In this document: positions 34,875 through 43,474 of the stretch, piece by piece
Numbering within the stretch: the stretch's first letter is position 1
How the letters are laid out: every line of letters begins with the position of its first letter
Source: UBA4582 sp002389265
Lineage (GTDB): Bacteria; Pseudomonadota; Gammaproteobacteria; Pseudomonadales; Azotimanducaceae
Reading direction: 5' to 3'
Assembly (NCBI GenBank): GCA_943788825.1
Contig: CALSRT010000002.1
Coordinates: 806,001-870,000, forward strand
DNA length: 64,000 nucleotides
The notes under the pieces: generated by a model
Told to the model about the DNA's origin: nothing
The model's database searches: none
The model's input: the letters and a program-made list of their open reading frames with translations, nothing else
Made by a program: the position numbers and the translations under genes

Positions 34875-35687
34875 TTAGTCCCGGCTGCTAGTAGGAAGTG
34901 TCGATGTCTCGTCTCGAGCTGACAGATAGTTCGCACACTGAATATATTCAGCGCCGGTAATGGTCTCCGGTCGTTGTCCCGGCGAGATGCCCAAGGCCAG
35001 CATTTCTGATTCCGTGAGATACTTCTTTAAGGCATTTCGCACTGTTTTGCGGCGCTGGCTGAAGGCCTGGATCAACAGCGTTTGAAACAACCCAAGGTCA
35101 GTCAGCGCGACCTGCTGCTGATGGGGTATTAACTGCAGTATGGCCGAGGTCACTTTGGGCGCGGGCGTGAAAGATTCTGGATGGACATCGAAGAGTTTTT
35201 CAGCCTCGCAAAAGTACTGGCTCATAATAGAAAGACGACCATAGTCACGGGTTGCGGCGTCAGCAGCCATTCGGACGACGACTTCCAGCTGAAGCATGAA
35301 ATACATATCTTCAATCATGTCCACATGCTCGAACAGGCGAAACAGCAATGGCGTTGAAATATTGTACGGCAGGTTGCCCACCACACGCAGGGGCTTGTCG
35401 CCACGGATGCTATTGAAATCAAATTTCAGGATGTCGGCTTCAATGACATTCAGGCCGGGATAGCGCAGGCGTAGTTCCGCCGCCAGGTCGCGGTCAATCT
35501 CCACCACGTCAAGCTGACAGCCAGAGGCCATTAGCCCGTGGGTGAGTGCGCCATGACCCGGGCCAATTTCAAGAATGTGATCGCCTGGGCCCGGGTTGAT
35601 CGCATCGATGATCCGTTGGATGACGTGCTGGTCGTGAAGAAAATTTTGGCCGAAGCGTTTTCTGGCTCGCATTTTCATTCTTCGCAA
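34875..35687 (-). CDS. rsmA: 16S rRNA dimethyladenosine transferase RsmA (KsgA)
   Basis: Dimethylates two adjacent adenines near the 3' end of 16S rRNA during 30S maturation. The 270-residue protein has KRFGQNFLHDQHVIQRI, the SAM loop ILEIGPGHGALTHGL, VVEIDRDLAAEL, and the catalytic NLPYNISTPLLF. The C-terminal helical domain includes QAFSQRRKTVRNALK. Its start overlaps pdxA by 13 bases. It is complete and sits in the usual pdxA-rsmA-apaH order. Confidence 0.96.
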   Translation of the reverse strand: MRRMKMRARKRFGQNFLHDQHVIQRIIDAINPGPGDHILEIGPGHGALTHGLMASGCQLDVVEIDRDLAAELRLRYPGLNVIEADILKFDFNSIRGDKPLRVVGNLPYNISTPLLFRLFEHVDMIEDMYFMLQLEVVVRMAADAATRDYGRLSIMSQYFCEAEKLFDVHPESFTPAPKVTSAILQLIPHQQQVALTDLGLFQTLLIQAFSQRRKTVRNALKKYLTESEMLALGISPGQRPETITGAEYIQCANYLSARDETSTLPTSSRD

Positions 35688-36706
35688 CTGGTGGGCAGGG
35701 CCATTTCGGCGGCATAGTGTATGGCTGTGAACAGGCTCGCCGGGTCTGCCTTGCCAGATCCAGCGAGATCAAGGGCGGTGCCATGATCGACTGAAGTGCG
35801 AATGATGGGCAAACCTAAGGTGATATTAACGGCATCACCGAAGCCTTTATGTTTTAACACAGGTAATCCTTGGTCGTGGTACATGGCCAGCACCGCGTCA
35901 AACTGGCTGAGCATGGCCGGTGTGAAAGCGGTATCTGCAGGTGTCGGGCCGGTGAGGTTGAGGCCTTGTTGCTGCAGAGCCTGGATCGTGGGAATGATAA
36001 TATCGATCTCTTCGGTGCCCAGGTGACCGCCTTCTCCCGCATGGGGATTGAGACCGCAGACTAAAATTCTAGGTGTTGGCAGATGAAAGCGTTGACGCAG
36101 TTCCGAATCCAGGATGATTAGGGTTCTGGTCAGATCCGCCACATTGATGGCATCTGCCACGGCGCGCAGGGGTAGGTGAGTCGTCGCGAGCGCGACGCGC
36201 AAACCCGTGGTCGCGAGCATCATCACAACTTGAGACACGCCCAGACGCTTGGCTAGCCACTCGGTATGGCCGGTAAAGGCGATACCTGCGTCATTGATGA
36301 TGGCCTTGTTGATGGGACCGGTCACCATCCCCTGGCAGATCCCGGCTTCGCATAAGCCGACAGCCGTTTCGAGGGTCGCCAGTACATAAGGCGAGTTAGC
36401 CTTATGCATCTGTCCGGGTATTGTCTGATGCGCAAGCTGGACCGGGACGATGTTCAGCGCTGTGCTGGAAACAGTGTGGGTTTCAAGCCAGTTATTGATA
36501 TCGATATTGAGGCCAAGGGCGATCGCCCGTTGGCGCATTAGCTCTGGATCAGCTACCACGAGCAGGTCTGCCGGCAGGCTTTTACCAAGGCTAGCGAGAA
36601 TAATGTCCGGGCCGATACCCGCAGGCTCGCCGGGCGTGACGGCCAGCAGAGGTGGGCGAGTAGTTGGCTGATTGATGTCTATTTTCTCCATGAAGGCGGT
36701 AGTCAT
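35675..36706 (-). CDS. pdxA: 4-hydroxythreonine-4-phosphate dehydrogenase
   Basis: NAD-dependent enzyme of pyridoxal phosphate synthesis. The 343-residue protein has LAVTPGEPAGIGPDIIL at the N-terminus, MVTGPINKAIINDAGIAFTG, THLPLRAVADAI, the metal and substrate region GLNPHAGEGGHLGTEEID, MYHDQGLPVLKHKGFG and NITLGLPIIRTSVDHGTALD. All conserved His residues are present. It lies between surA and rsmA as in other gammaproteobacteria. Confidence 0.96.
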   Translation of the reverse strand: MTTAFMEKIDINQPTTRPPLLAVTPGEPAGIGPDIILASLGKSLPADLLVVADPELMRQRAIALGLNIDINNWLETHTVSSTALNIVPVQLAHQTIPGQMHKANSPYVLATLETAVGLCEAGICQGMVTGPINKAIINDAGIAFTGHTEWLAKRLGVSQVVMMLATTGLRVALATTHLPLRAVADAINVADLTRTLIILDSELRQRFHLPTPRILVCGLNPHAGEGGHLGTEEIDIIIPTIQALQQQGLNLTGPTPADTAFTPAMLSQFDAVLAMYHDQGLPVLKHKGFGDAVNITLGLPIIRTSVDHGTALDLAGSGKADPASLFTAIHYAAEMALPTSCEE

Positions 36707-36828
36707 TATTCCCCAATCCGTCCGGCACCTGAATCAAGAGCTGGAGGCAAGAATCTAGGAATGTTAAGACGCTTGCCGCCCTTCGATTTACATTGTTCTG
36801 GCCTGCCTTGCGTTAATGTCAGTGCGTC

Positions 36829-38112
36829 TTAGATGCGAATTTCAACAAATGCGTCATCGCGTATTTCTCGGATCCAATTTTGCAGCTCTTCATCAAACCG
36901 CTGGTTACGTAAGTAATTTTCAGCCTGGCCCATGCGAAAGCGATCGCTGAAATCTTCGATGCGGCGGCCGGTGACTTCCAGAAAATGATAGCCGTGCTGA
37001 CTTTTGAAAACCGGGCTTAGAGCATCCAGTTCACTGCTCTGCAGTTGCGCCTCAAATGTCGGCACATAAGTGCCGGCTCGCGCCCAACCCAGGTCGCCAC
37101 CACTCAGGGCTGAACCTGGATCATCAGAATACAGCTTGGCAATCTCGTCGAAGGCGCGGCCATTAGCCACTTCTTCGCGCAGGCTCTCGGCCATCTCCAG
37201 TGCTTCCTCGTCAGTCCGAATCTCAGAAGGCTGGATCAACACATGGCGAACTTGGCTTTGTGCAATCTGGCCTTCGGCCTGGGCGCCGCGGGTCTCGAGC
37301 AATTTAATCAGGTGGAAGCCGCTGCCACTTTGAATGGGGCCACGAACGTCGCCAGCGACCATTGTCTCGGCCGTAGCAGCGAACATGCTCGGTAATTGGG
37401 CGATCTTACGCCAGCCGAGGTCACCGCCGCTCAGCGCATTTTGCCCCGCTGAATGACCGACCGCCAGGGCACTAAAGTCAGCACCTTCGGCAACTTGCTT
37501 AAGTAAATCCTCGGCGTCAGCTTGAATCTTGGCGATTTGGGTCGCAGATGCATCCTCTGGTAACGGGATCAGAATATGGGCGATGCGATATTCATCTGCG
37601 GTCATCACAGCGCCTAGTTCAGAGGCCAGAAAATTTTTGATCTCTTGTTCCGAGATTTCGATGCGATTGCGCATCATGCCTTGCTGAACCCGGGCAATCA
37701 TCATCTCGCGCTCGATCTGGCGACGCATGCTCGCATAGCTGATACCGTCCTTCTCGATCGCAGCGCGAAATTGCGCCACGCTCATTCTGTTTTGTTCAGC
37801 GATTCCCTGCAGCGCTTCATTGATTTCTTCGTCATTGATTCTGACGCCGGCACGTTCTGCCATCTGCAATTGTAGACTTTCGACGATCAGGCGCTCAACG
37901 ATCTGCTCACGTAAAATATCATCAGGTGGCAGTTGGCTGGCATCGGTTATCTGCGCCTTCAATGTATCGATGCGTTCCTGCATCTCGGACTGGAGAATGA
38001 CGTCTTCGTCGACCACAGCGACGATACTGTCCATGATCACGAGGTTTGCACTGACTTGCAGTGAGGCGGCGAGGAGTATCCCTGCCAGCATTGTCTGAAT
38101 CAATGTTCTCAT
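36829..38112 (-). CDS. surA: Periplasmic chaperone/peptidyl-prolyl isomerase SurA
   Basis: Chaperone that escorts outer-membrane proteins, including LptD, to the BAM complex. The 427-residue protein has a signal peptide ending near LQVSANLV, an N-terminal helical domain (VAVVDEDVILQSEMQERI), and two parvulin domains: one around YRIAHILIPLPED with SALSGGDLGWRK-like GQNALSGGDLGWRK, and one around QVRHVLIQPSEIRTDEEA with GSALSGGDLGWARAG. It starts 7 bases after lptD ends, so the two are co-transcribed and functionally linked. Confidence 0.96.
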   Translation of the reverse strand: MRTLIQTMLAGILLAASLQVSANLVIMDSIVAVVDEDVILQSEMQERIDTLKAQITDASQLPPDDILREQIVERLIVESLQLQMAERAGVRINDEEINEALQGIAEQNRMSVAQFRAAIEKDGISYASMRRQIEREMMIARVQQGMMRNRIEISEQEIKNFLASELGAVMTADEYRIAHILIPLPEDASATQIAKIQADAEDLLKQVAEGADFSALAVGHSAGQNALSGGDLGWRKIAQLPSMFAATAETMVAGDVRGPIQSGSGFHLIKLLETRGAQAEGQIAQSQVRHVLIQPSEIRTDEEALEMAESLREEVANGRAFDEIAKLYSDDPGSALSGGDLGWARAGTYVPTFEAQLQSSELDALSPVFKSQHGYHFLEVTGRRIEDFSDRFRMGQAENYLRNQRFDEELQNWIREIRDDAFVEIRI

Positions 38113-38119
38113 AATAGCG

Positions 38120-40585
38120 CTAGTGTCCTATTTGGTCTTCTCTGGATCGATATCCCTGAATGGTATCGTTCAACAACGAATCGAGGCGCCGCCCCAGGGT
38201 TGCCAGGCCCTTGAGCTGAACTTCAAAAAATACGCCGTTATCCATGGTTGCGTACAGTGTATCAATTGTAGCGAACTCCGTCGCGCTAGATGGATCATTG
38301 ATCAAAGGCAGCACATAACGCGTGGGCCTAATGAAGCGGCGAAATATCAAGCGCGATTTCCAGCAACAATCGTTGTACTCAATGCCAAGCAGAGTCTCCA
38401 ATGTTTGACTCCTGTCCAGGTCAAAGTTCCATGCACCGATAGCACTCCATTGATTGGTGACCGGCCAGATTAGGGAGGCGTTGGCCTCCTCTTGTGCCAG
38501 GCCAGGTCGTGTCTCGATGTCTGGGTTGGTATAGATGTAGCCCAAATTAACAATTTTGCGAGAATCCTTGGCATAGTTAAGAGACAGTTGGCGGCGATGA
38601 GTCTGGTGCGCATGAGGATCCCACTGGAACGCACCACGGAGACGTAAGTCGGCGTTTAAGTTCAGTACCGCCTCGGTAAATAAGGGTGATCGCGCGGCGG
38701 TATACGCATCGAGGCTGCTGGGGTAGAGCGTGACCCGGCGATCTTTAAAGTGCTGAATTTGACCGATACTCGCGGCCAGTAGTTGTCGGCCGTTACGGGG
38801 GTTCAAGAGCCGGGTGGTGAGGCCAAGACTCAGTTGATTCGCGTCTGCGGTGCGGTCACCACCGGTAAAGCGATTGATACGAAATAACTGGGCATACCCG
38901 GGTGTGAGGGTGCTGACATCAAATAGAGGTAATGCCTGTTGGTCTTGCTCACCGGTGTAAAGGTAAAACATTCGGGGCTCTAGCGTCTGGTCTAGTGCGG
39001 TGCTGCCAAGCTTGATGGGGCGAGTGAACATCAGTCCCGCGTCTAGATAGAATGTTCTGGTGGTCAATCCAGGGCGCTGATCTGCGCCCGCCCGGGTGTT
39101 GTCCAGGCGATATTGGCGATGGATCAATTTTACCCCGGGTGTGACAAAGCCCCAACGCTGTTGATAGGGGTAGGAAAGCTCCAGCGCGGCAGTCGCGCGT
39201 TCACCAGTGATACGCAGTAAATCCCTCGGGTCATTTGGATCAACGGTGAGCGGACTGTCGGATTTATCAAAGCGGGCATATTCGAGTCTTGACGCTAGCT
39301 GCCAGCGACCTGATCGAGCCCTGTGTTCGAGGGCCAGCATGGGCAATACGGCATATTGTTGCGGATCAAAAAGATCGAGGTTCTGAAAATCTCTGACGGT
39401 CACGCTTGCCAGCCAGTCCTTGCCGCGGTAAAGAGTCTGAGCGAGTTGGTCTAGGCCAGGCGAGCGTCTGTTCGCTTGACTCATATCGAAGGGCGTCATA
39501 AATGGCTGGCTGGATGCGGCGCCGATATTGGCGCCAATATCATTGAGATAATCGATATCCGACACGGCGCTATAATTGACTGCGGTCTGCCAGCGACTGT
39601 CTTGCCCGCCCTGGTGCCGCAGGTCAACGTACCAGCGGTTTCTAGCCTCAAACTCGGCACCCGTGGGCTGGACTTGCAGGGTGCGCTGGTCGAAAATTTT
39701 ATCGCGGTTGATGTAACCGGCATTGATCTCGTTTCGAGTCCCTGCTGTCAGATATCGAAACTGACCATCATGAATCAGGCCGCGCCGAGACAGGCTGCGA
39801 AGTTGGTAGGTCGCGTCGCGATTTGGCGCGAGGTTAAAGTAATAAGGGATGTTGATATCAGTACCGTCGATACCACCAGAGCCGATATTGGGGAGCAGAA
39901 AGCCTGACTGACGCGCATCGTTGATGGGAAACCTGAGCCAAGGCAGGTACATCACCGGAACATCTTTGATGGAGAGTGTGACATCTTTGGCAACACCGAA
40001 GCCTGCCTGGGTGTCGAGTACAAAATTTTGGCCACTGATGGACCAGGTATTGCTGTCTGGCTCACAGCGGGTCAGCGTACCGTCTGCAATAGTCACAACC
40101 TGGTCTGAATCCTGCCGCAGTTGGCCCGCGGAGCCGCGCAGATTAGCTCGATGTAGCAAAAAGGTCGCGTCCTCGACCTGCCCCGTGTTATCAAACAAGT
40201 TGGAGGTCGCGTGCGCACCGGTCATCAGAAAGCCCGGACGGCGGATGATGAGTGGTCCGTCAATAGTGGCAAGTTTCGATGCGTCATCGATGCTGACGAA
40301 AGGCGCTGTAATCAGGGAAGTACCCCGAGTTATTTCCACCGCGCCCTTGAGCGTGCTGGATTGCTCGAACAGATGTACCGCAGATTCTGCGGTGGCGTTG
40401 ATCGTCGTGTCCTGGGGATCACCACTGCGGAGTGGTTCTAGGTAGGCTCCGGTGCAAAATGGCGGGAGTCGGGCAGCATGTTCGACAGGCAGCTTAGCGG
40501 CGACCACCCAGTCGAGTTGAGCCGCTGATAAAGGGGGCTCGGCGGCCAAACCGCGCATTGGCATCAAGGCGGCGGCCAACGCCAA
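38120..40585 (-). CDS. lptD: LPS-assembly protein LptD
   Basis: Outer-membrane beta barrel that, with LptE, inserts lipopolysaccharide into the outer leaflet. The protein is about 821 residues from the TTG used here. An N-terminal jellyroll domain (LKGAVEITRGTSLITAPFVS-like OstA repeats) is followed by the barrel. Four Cys fit the two interdomain disulfides: one in FCTGAY, one in RCEPDSN and an adjacent pair in NDCCWKS. The start is uncertain: the signal-like stretch STLLALAAALMPMRGLAAE lies at the very N-terminus without a charged n-region, no ATG or clear ribosome binding site precedes it in frame, and the frame stays open upstream. Confidence 0.93.
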   Translation of the reverse strand: MALAAALMPMRGLAAEPPLSAAQLDWVVAAKLPVEHAARLPPFCTGAYLEPLRSGDPQDTTINATAESAVHLFEQSSTLKGAVEITRGTSLITAPFVSIDDASKLATIDGPLIIRRPGFLMTGAHATSNLFDNTGQVEDATFLLHRANLRGSAGQLRQDSDQVVTIADGTLTRCEPDSNTWSISGQNFVLDTQAGFGVAKDVTLSIKDVPVMYLPWLRFPINDARQSGFLLPNIGSGGIDGTDINIPYYFNLAPNRDATYQLRSLSRRGLIHDGQFRYLTAGTRNEINAGYINRDKIFDQRTLQVQPTGAEFEARNRWYVDLRHQGGQDSRWQTAVNYSAVSDIDYLNDIGANIGAASSQPFMTPFDMSQANRRSPGLDQLAQTLYRGKDWLASVTVRDFQNLDLFDPQQYAVLPMLALEHRARSGRWQLASRLEYARFDKSDSPLTVDPNDPRDLLRITGERATAALELSYPYQQRWGFVTPGVKLIHRQYRLDNTRAGADQRPGLTTRTFYLDAGLMFTRPIKLGSTALDQTLEPRMFYLYTGEQDQQALPLFDVSTLTPGYAQLFRINRFTGGDRTADANQLSLGLTTRLLNPRNGRQLLAASIGQIQHFKDRRVTLYPSSLDAYTAARSPLFTEAVLNLNADLRLRGAFQWDPHAHQTHRRQLSLNYAKDSRKIVNLGYIYTNPDIETRPGLAQEEANASLIWPVTNQWSAIGAWNFDLDRSQTLETLLGIEYNDCCWKSRLIFRRFIRPTRYVLPLINDPSSATEFATIDTLYATMDNGVFFEVQLKGLATLGRRLDSLLNDTIQGYRSREDQIGH

Positions 40586-40745
40586 CAGAGTTGACCACGA
40601 AGCCGTCGCGCGCGCCGAGGTGGTGATTGATGCAGTGATAAGGAGTGGCCTTGGGTAAAGTGGATGGTGGATAATAAAACATTCAATGTGAGAGTTCAGT
40701 TAAATTGTCAAAGTCGATGTACTATCCGTTGCACCAGGTGATGCT

Positions 40746-41816
40746 ATGAGCGAGATGAGTTCAACCCCACAAGCGCTGGCGAGTGAACGGCAGGCGACGT
40801 TGGCCGCCTGGGCGCTGGCGTCCTTGCAACTGGCCGATATCCCTGATTATCAGTATTATCGATTGGCAGTGGCCTCCGACGACGCCAGTTTTCGCCGTTA
40901 CTTTCGAGCGACCCACCTGACCCGCACCACCGACAGTTTTATCTTTGTCGATGCGCCACCGGAGAAGGAGGACAGCAGACCGTTTGTGCAGGTTCAGGCC
41001 ATGCTGGCGAGCGCCGGGCTTGCAGTGCCGCGAGTTTATCGGGCGGACCTGGCGCAGGGGTTTATGATGCTCGCCGACTTCGGCGATACCTTGTATCTAG
41101 ATATGCTCGCTGAAAACCAGACAGCCCAGATTGAAACGAGCTATCAGGCCGCCTTCCAAGCCATTCGGCAGATGCAGGCAATTCCCGTAGCGGAGCAATT
41201 GTCGGTTTATGATGAGGCTAAGCTGCGAACTGAAATGGGGCTGTTTACCGATTGGTTCCTGGCTCAGCAGTTGGGTCTGATGGTCGACCCGCGTGAGCAA
41301 GCCTTGCTTCAGGGGCTGTTCGACACGCTGGTCACCGCGGCGCTGGATCAACCTCAAGTGTTTGTCCATCGTGATTATCACTCCCGTAATCTGATGGTTA
41401 TCGCCGGCGAGCAACCGGGCATTATCGACTTTCAGGATGCGGTCAGGGGTCCCTTGACCTATGATTTGGTGTCTTTGCTGAAAGATTGTTATCACCGATT
41501 TCCTCGGCCACAGGTCGTGAATTGGGTGAATGAAACCCATCAGCAATGGTTACAGGGCGCCCCTGAAAATCCTGTGGACGCGGCTGAATTCCTGCGCTGG
41601 TTTGATCTCATGGGCATGCAGCGGCACCTGAAGTGTGCAGGTATTTTTTCGCGGCTGAATTTGCGTGACGGTAAGCGCCGTTATCTGAATGATATTCCGT
41701 TGGTCATGGCCTATCTCGTTGAGGTTTGCGGCCTCTACCCGGAGTTCTCAGAGATTGGCGATTGGCTTTCTGAGCAGGTATTACCCCGGCTGGTTGCGCT
41801 TGAGAGCGGCAAATGA
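40746..41816 (+). CDS. amgK: Anomeric MurNAc/GlcNAc kinase (AmgK), aminoglycoside phosphotransferase family
   Basis: Phosphorylates the anomeric carbon of MurNAc or GlcNAc recovered from the cell wall. The 356-residue protein has the kinase fold of the aminoglycoside phosphotransferase family: ASDDASFRRYFRAT, the catalytic loop HRDYHSRNLMV, the metal site GIIDFQDAVRGPLTYDLVSLL and a C-terminal helical region. It overlaps murU by 4 bases (ATGA) and is divergent from lptD, the layout known from Pseudomonas, where AmgK-MurU bypass early peptidoglycan precursor synthesis and lower fosfomycin susceptibility. The assignment rests on this neighbour. Confidence 0.88.
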   Translation: MSEMSSTPQALASERQATLAAWALASLQLADIPDYQYYRLAVASDDASFRRYFRATHLTRTTDSFIFVDAPPEKEDSRPFVQVQAMLASAGLAVPRVYRADLAQGFMMLADFGDTLYLDMLAENQTAQIETSYQAAFQAIRQMQAIPVAEQLSVYDEAKLRTEMGLFTDWFLAQQLGLMVDPREQALLQGLFDTLVTAALDQPQVFVHRDYHSRNLMVIAGEQPGIIDFQDAVRGPLTYDLVSLLKDCYHRFPRPQVVNWVNETHQQWLQGAPENPVDAAEFLRWFDLMGMQRHLKCAGIFSRLNLRDGKRRYLNDIPLVMAYLVEVCGLYPEFSEIGDWLSEQVLPRLVALESGK

Positions 41817-42475
41817 AGGCGATGATTCTGGCTGCCGGAGAGGGCCGGCGTATGTTGCCGTTGACGGCACAGATGCCCAAGCCCTTGCTGAAAGTGCATG
41901 ACAAAGCGCTGATTGAATGGCATCTCGAAGGTTTGGCGCGTGCGGGTTTTTCCGAGGTCGTGATCAATTTGCACTACCAAGGAGACAAAATTCGACACCA
42001 CCTAGGCGACGGCAGCGCCTTTGGATTACACATTACCTATTCGGTCGAGACCATTTTGCTGGAAACCGCCGGTGGAATTCATCATGCCCTTGGGCTTTTG
42101 GTTAGCGCGGAGGACGAACCCTTTGTGGTCGTGAATGGTGATATCTACACCGATTTTGATTTTTCGTTGCTACCCAAACATCTTGATGGGCGGGCGGCGA
42201 TACTGGTAATGGTGGATAATCCGCCTCATCACCTATCGGGAGACTTCAGTCTGACGGCCGCCGGCCAGCTCGGCACTGAGCTCCAGCGTTTGACCTATTC
42301 GGGTATCGGCGTCTATTCGCCGGCATTATTTCGCGGTTTGCGGGACGGCCCGGTGATGCTCCGTGAATTGTTTGCGGCGGCCATAGAGGCTGACCTGCTG
42401 GGCGGTCAATATTACGCTGGTAGTTGGACCGACGTGGGAACTCCGGCACGGTTGGCGGCATTGAATGCAAGCTAG
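41813..42475 (+). CDS. murU: N-acetylmuramate-1-phosphate uridylyltransferase (MurU)
   Basis: Forms UDP-MurNAc from MurNAc 1-phosphate in the cell-wall recycling pathway. The 220-residue nucleotidyltransferase has the start MKAMILAAGEGRRMLPLTAQ, then MPKPLLKVHDKALIEWHLEGL, with the nucleotide-binding G-rich loop and Lys. Further on are VVNGDIYTDFDF with the metal Asp, and TYSGIGVYSPALF. It follows amgK with a 4-base overlap. Short length without a hexapeptide domain fits MurU rather than GlmU. Confidence 0.9.
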   Translation: MKAMILAAGEGRRMLPLTAQMPKPLLKVHDKALIEWHLEGLARAGFSEVVINLHYQGDKIRHHLGDGSAFGLHITYSVETILLETAGGIHHALGLLVSAEDEPFVVVNGDIYTDFDFSLLPKHLDGRAAILVMVDNPPHHLSGDFSLTAAGQLGTELQRLTYSGIGVYSPALFRGLRDGPVMLRELFAAAIEADLLGGQYYAGSWTDVGTPARLAALNAS

Positions 42476-42498
42476 GAAGTGCCTCGGGGATTAAGAAT

Positions 42499-42528
42499 CT
42501 GACTTTCAGCCACGGAACACGGTAGAAT
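42499..42528 (+). promoter_or_regulatory. Candidate sigma70 promoter for rpe
   Basis: CTGACT (42499-42504) and TAGAAT (42523-42528) are separated by 18 bases; the -35 matches TTGACA at 4 of 6 and the -10 matches TATAAT at 5 of 6. Transcription would start near 42535, just before the preferred rpe ATG at 42545, which argues against the earlier ATG at 42527. Confidence 0.45.
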
Positions 42529-42544
42529 GGCGGGACATTTCTTA

Positions 42545-43234
42545 ATGGGATTGCATGTTTTGGAACCTTTGATAGCCCCTTCGATTTTGTCGGCAGATTT
42601 CGCCCGCTTGGGTCAGGAAGTAGATGCGGTACTCGCAGCCGGTGCTGACATCGTTCATTTTGATGTGATGGACAACCATTATGTGCCGAATCTCACCATC
42701 GGTCCCATGGTCTGTAAGGCATTACGTCGTTATGGGGTTACTGCGCCGATCGACGTTCACCTGATGGTGAAGCCTGTTGACAGACTAATCGGTGACTTTA
42801 TCGAGGCGGGCGCCAGTTACATTACATTCCATCCCGAAGCCAGTGAGCATATCGACAGGTCTTTGGAACTTATTCGTGCTGGCGGCTGCCAATGTGGCTT
42901 GGTCTTCAATCCAACGACGTCGTTACAGTATCTCGATTACGTTATGGATAAGATCGACATGGTGCTGATCATGTCAATAAATCCCGGTTTCGGTGGTCAA
43001 AGTTTTATACCCTCGACCTACGCGAAGCTAGCCCAGGCCCGAAAAATGATTGATGCCAGCGGCCGTGATATTCGCCTGGAGATCGACGGTGGCGTCAAAA
43101 TTGATAATATCGGCAAGATCAAAGATGCCGGTGCTGACACGTTTGTAGCGGGCTCTGCGATCTTTGGCGCGGCCGATTATGCGGCAACGATTGCGGCTAT
43201 GAGGCGCGAAATTAACGAGACAGCGCGATCTTGA
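42545..43234 (+). CDS. rpe: Ribulose-phosphate 3-epimerase
   Basis: Interconverts ribulose 5-phosphate and xylulose 5-phosphate in the pentose phosphate pathway. The TIM-barrel protein (229 residues from the ATG at 42545) has LIAPSILSADFARLGQEVD, HFDVMDNHYVPNLTIGP, IDVHLMVKP, ITFHPEAS, MSINPGFGGQSFIP, EIDGGVK and FVAGSAIFG, covering all catalytic residues. An earlier in-frame ATG at 42527 overlaps a candidate -10 box. In Pseudomonas gph (phosphoglycolate phosphatase) lies between rpe and trpE; it is not here. Confidence 0.95.
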   Translation: MGLHVLEPLIAPSILSADFARLGQEVDAVLAAGADIVHFDVMDNHYVPNLTIGPMVCKALRRYGVTAPIDVHLMVKPVDRLIGDFIEAGASYITFHPEASEHIDRSLELIRAGGCQCGLVFNPTTSLQYLDYVMDKIDMVLIMSINPGFGGQSFIPSTYAKLAQARKMIDASGRDIRLEIDGGVKIDNIGKIKDAGADTFVAGSAIFGAADYAATIAAMRREINETARS

Positions 43235-43330
43235 TTCAGATCCTGTCGTCATTTAAGCTGCCGGTTCTTTGTTCGGATTCAGCCCTTTTGTGTGGGTTGT
43301 ACACAACTCATGATTAATCCAGACCACATA

Positions 43331-43369
43331 ATGCTATATCCCCGCACTCCTTCGTCTTGGCGATGGTGA
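43331..43369 (+). CDS. trpL: Possible trp leader peptide with two Trp codons
   Basis: A 12-codon frame, MLYPRTPSSWRW, ends in TGG-CGA-TGG-TGA about 105 bases before trpE. Two Trp codons in so short a peptide upstream of trpE suggest attenuation control. A hairpin (43361-43382, core GGTGA/TCACC) overlaps the stop codon, and further pairing (for example GGCT with AGCC between about 43395 and 43420) could compete with it. No ribosome binding site stands out, and no terminator with a T-run was found, so the evidence is partial. Confidence 0.4.
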   Translation: MLYPRTPSSWRW

Positions 43370-43474
43370 TTCATCACCGTTGGAATGGCAGCTTGTTGGC
43401 TCGCAGTTAACAGCCGCTTGTCGAAGAGAATATCGCTTATCGAAGTTTGCTAATTGTTACTCTGGAGAAAAATC

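Noticed and set aside
40494..40682. Short frame starting with ATG upstream of and overlapping lptD
   Set aside because: It is in another frame and its residues do not form a signal peptide or join lptD without a frameshift.
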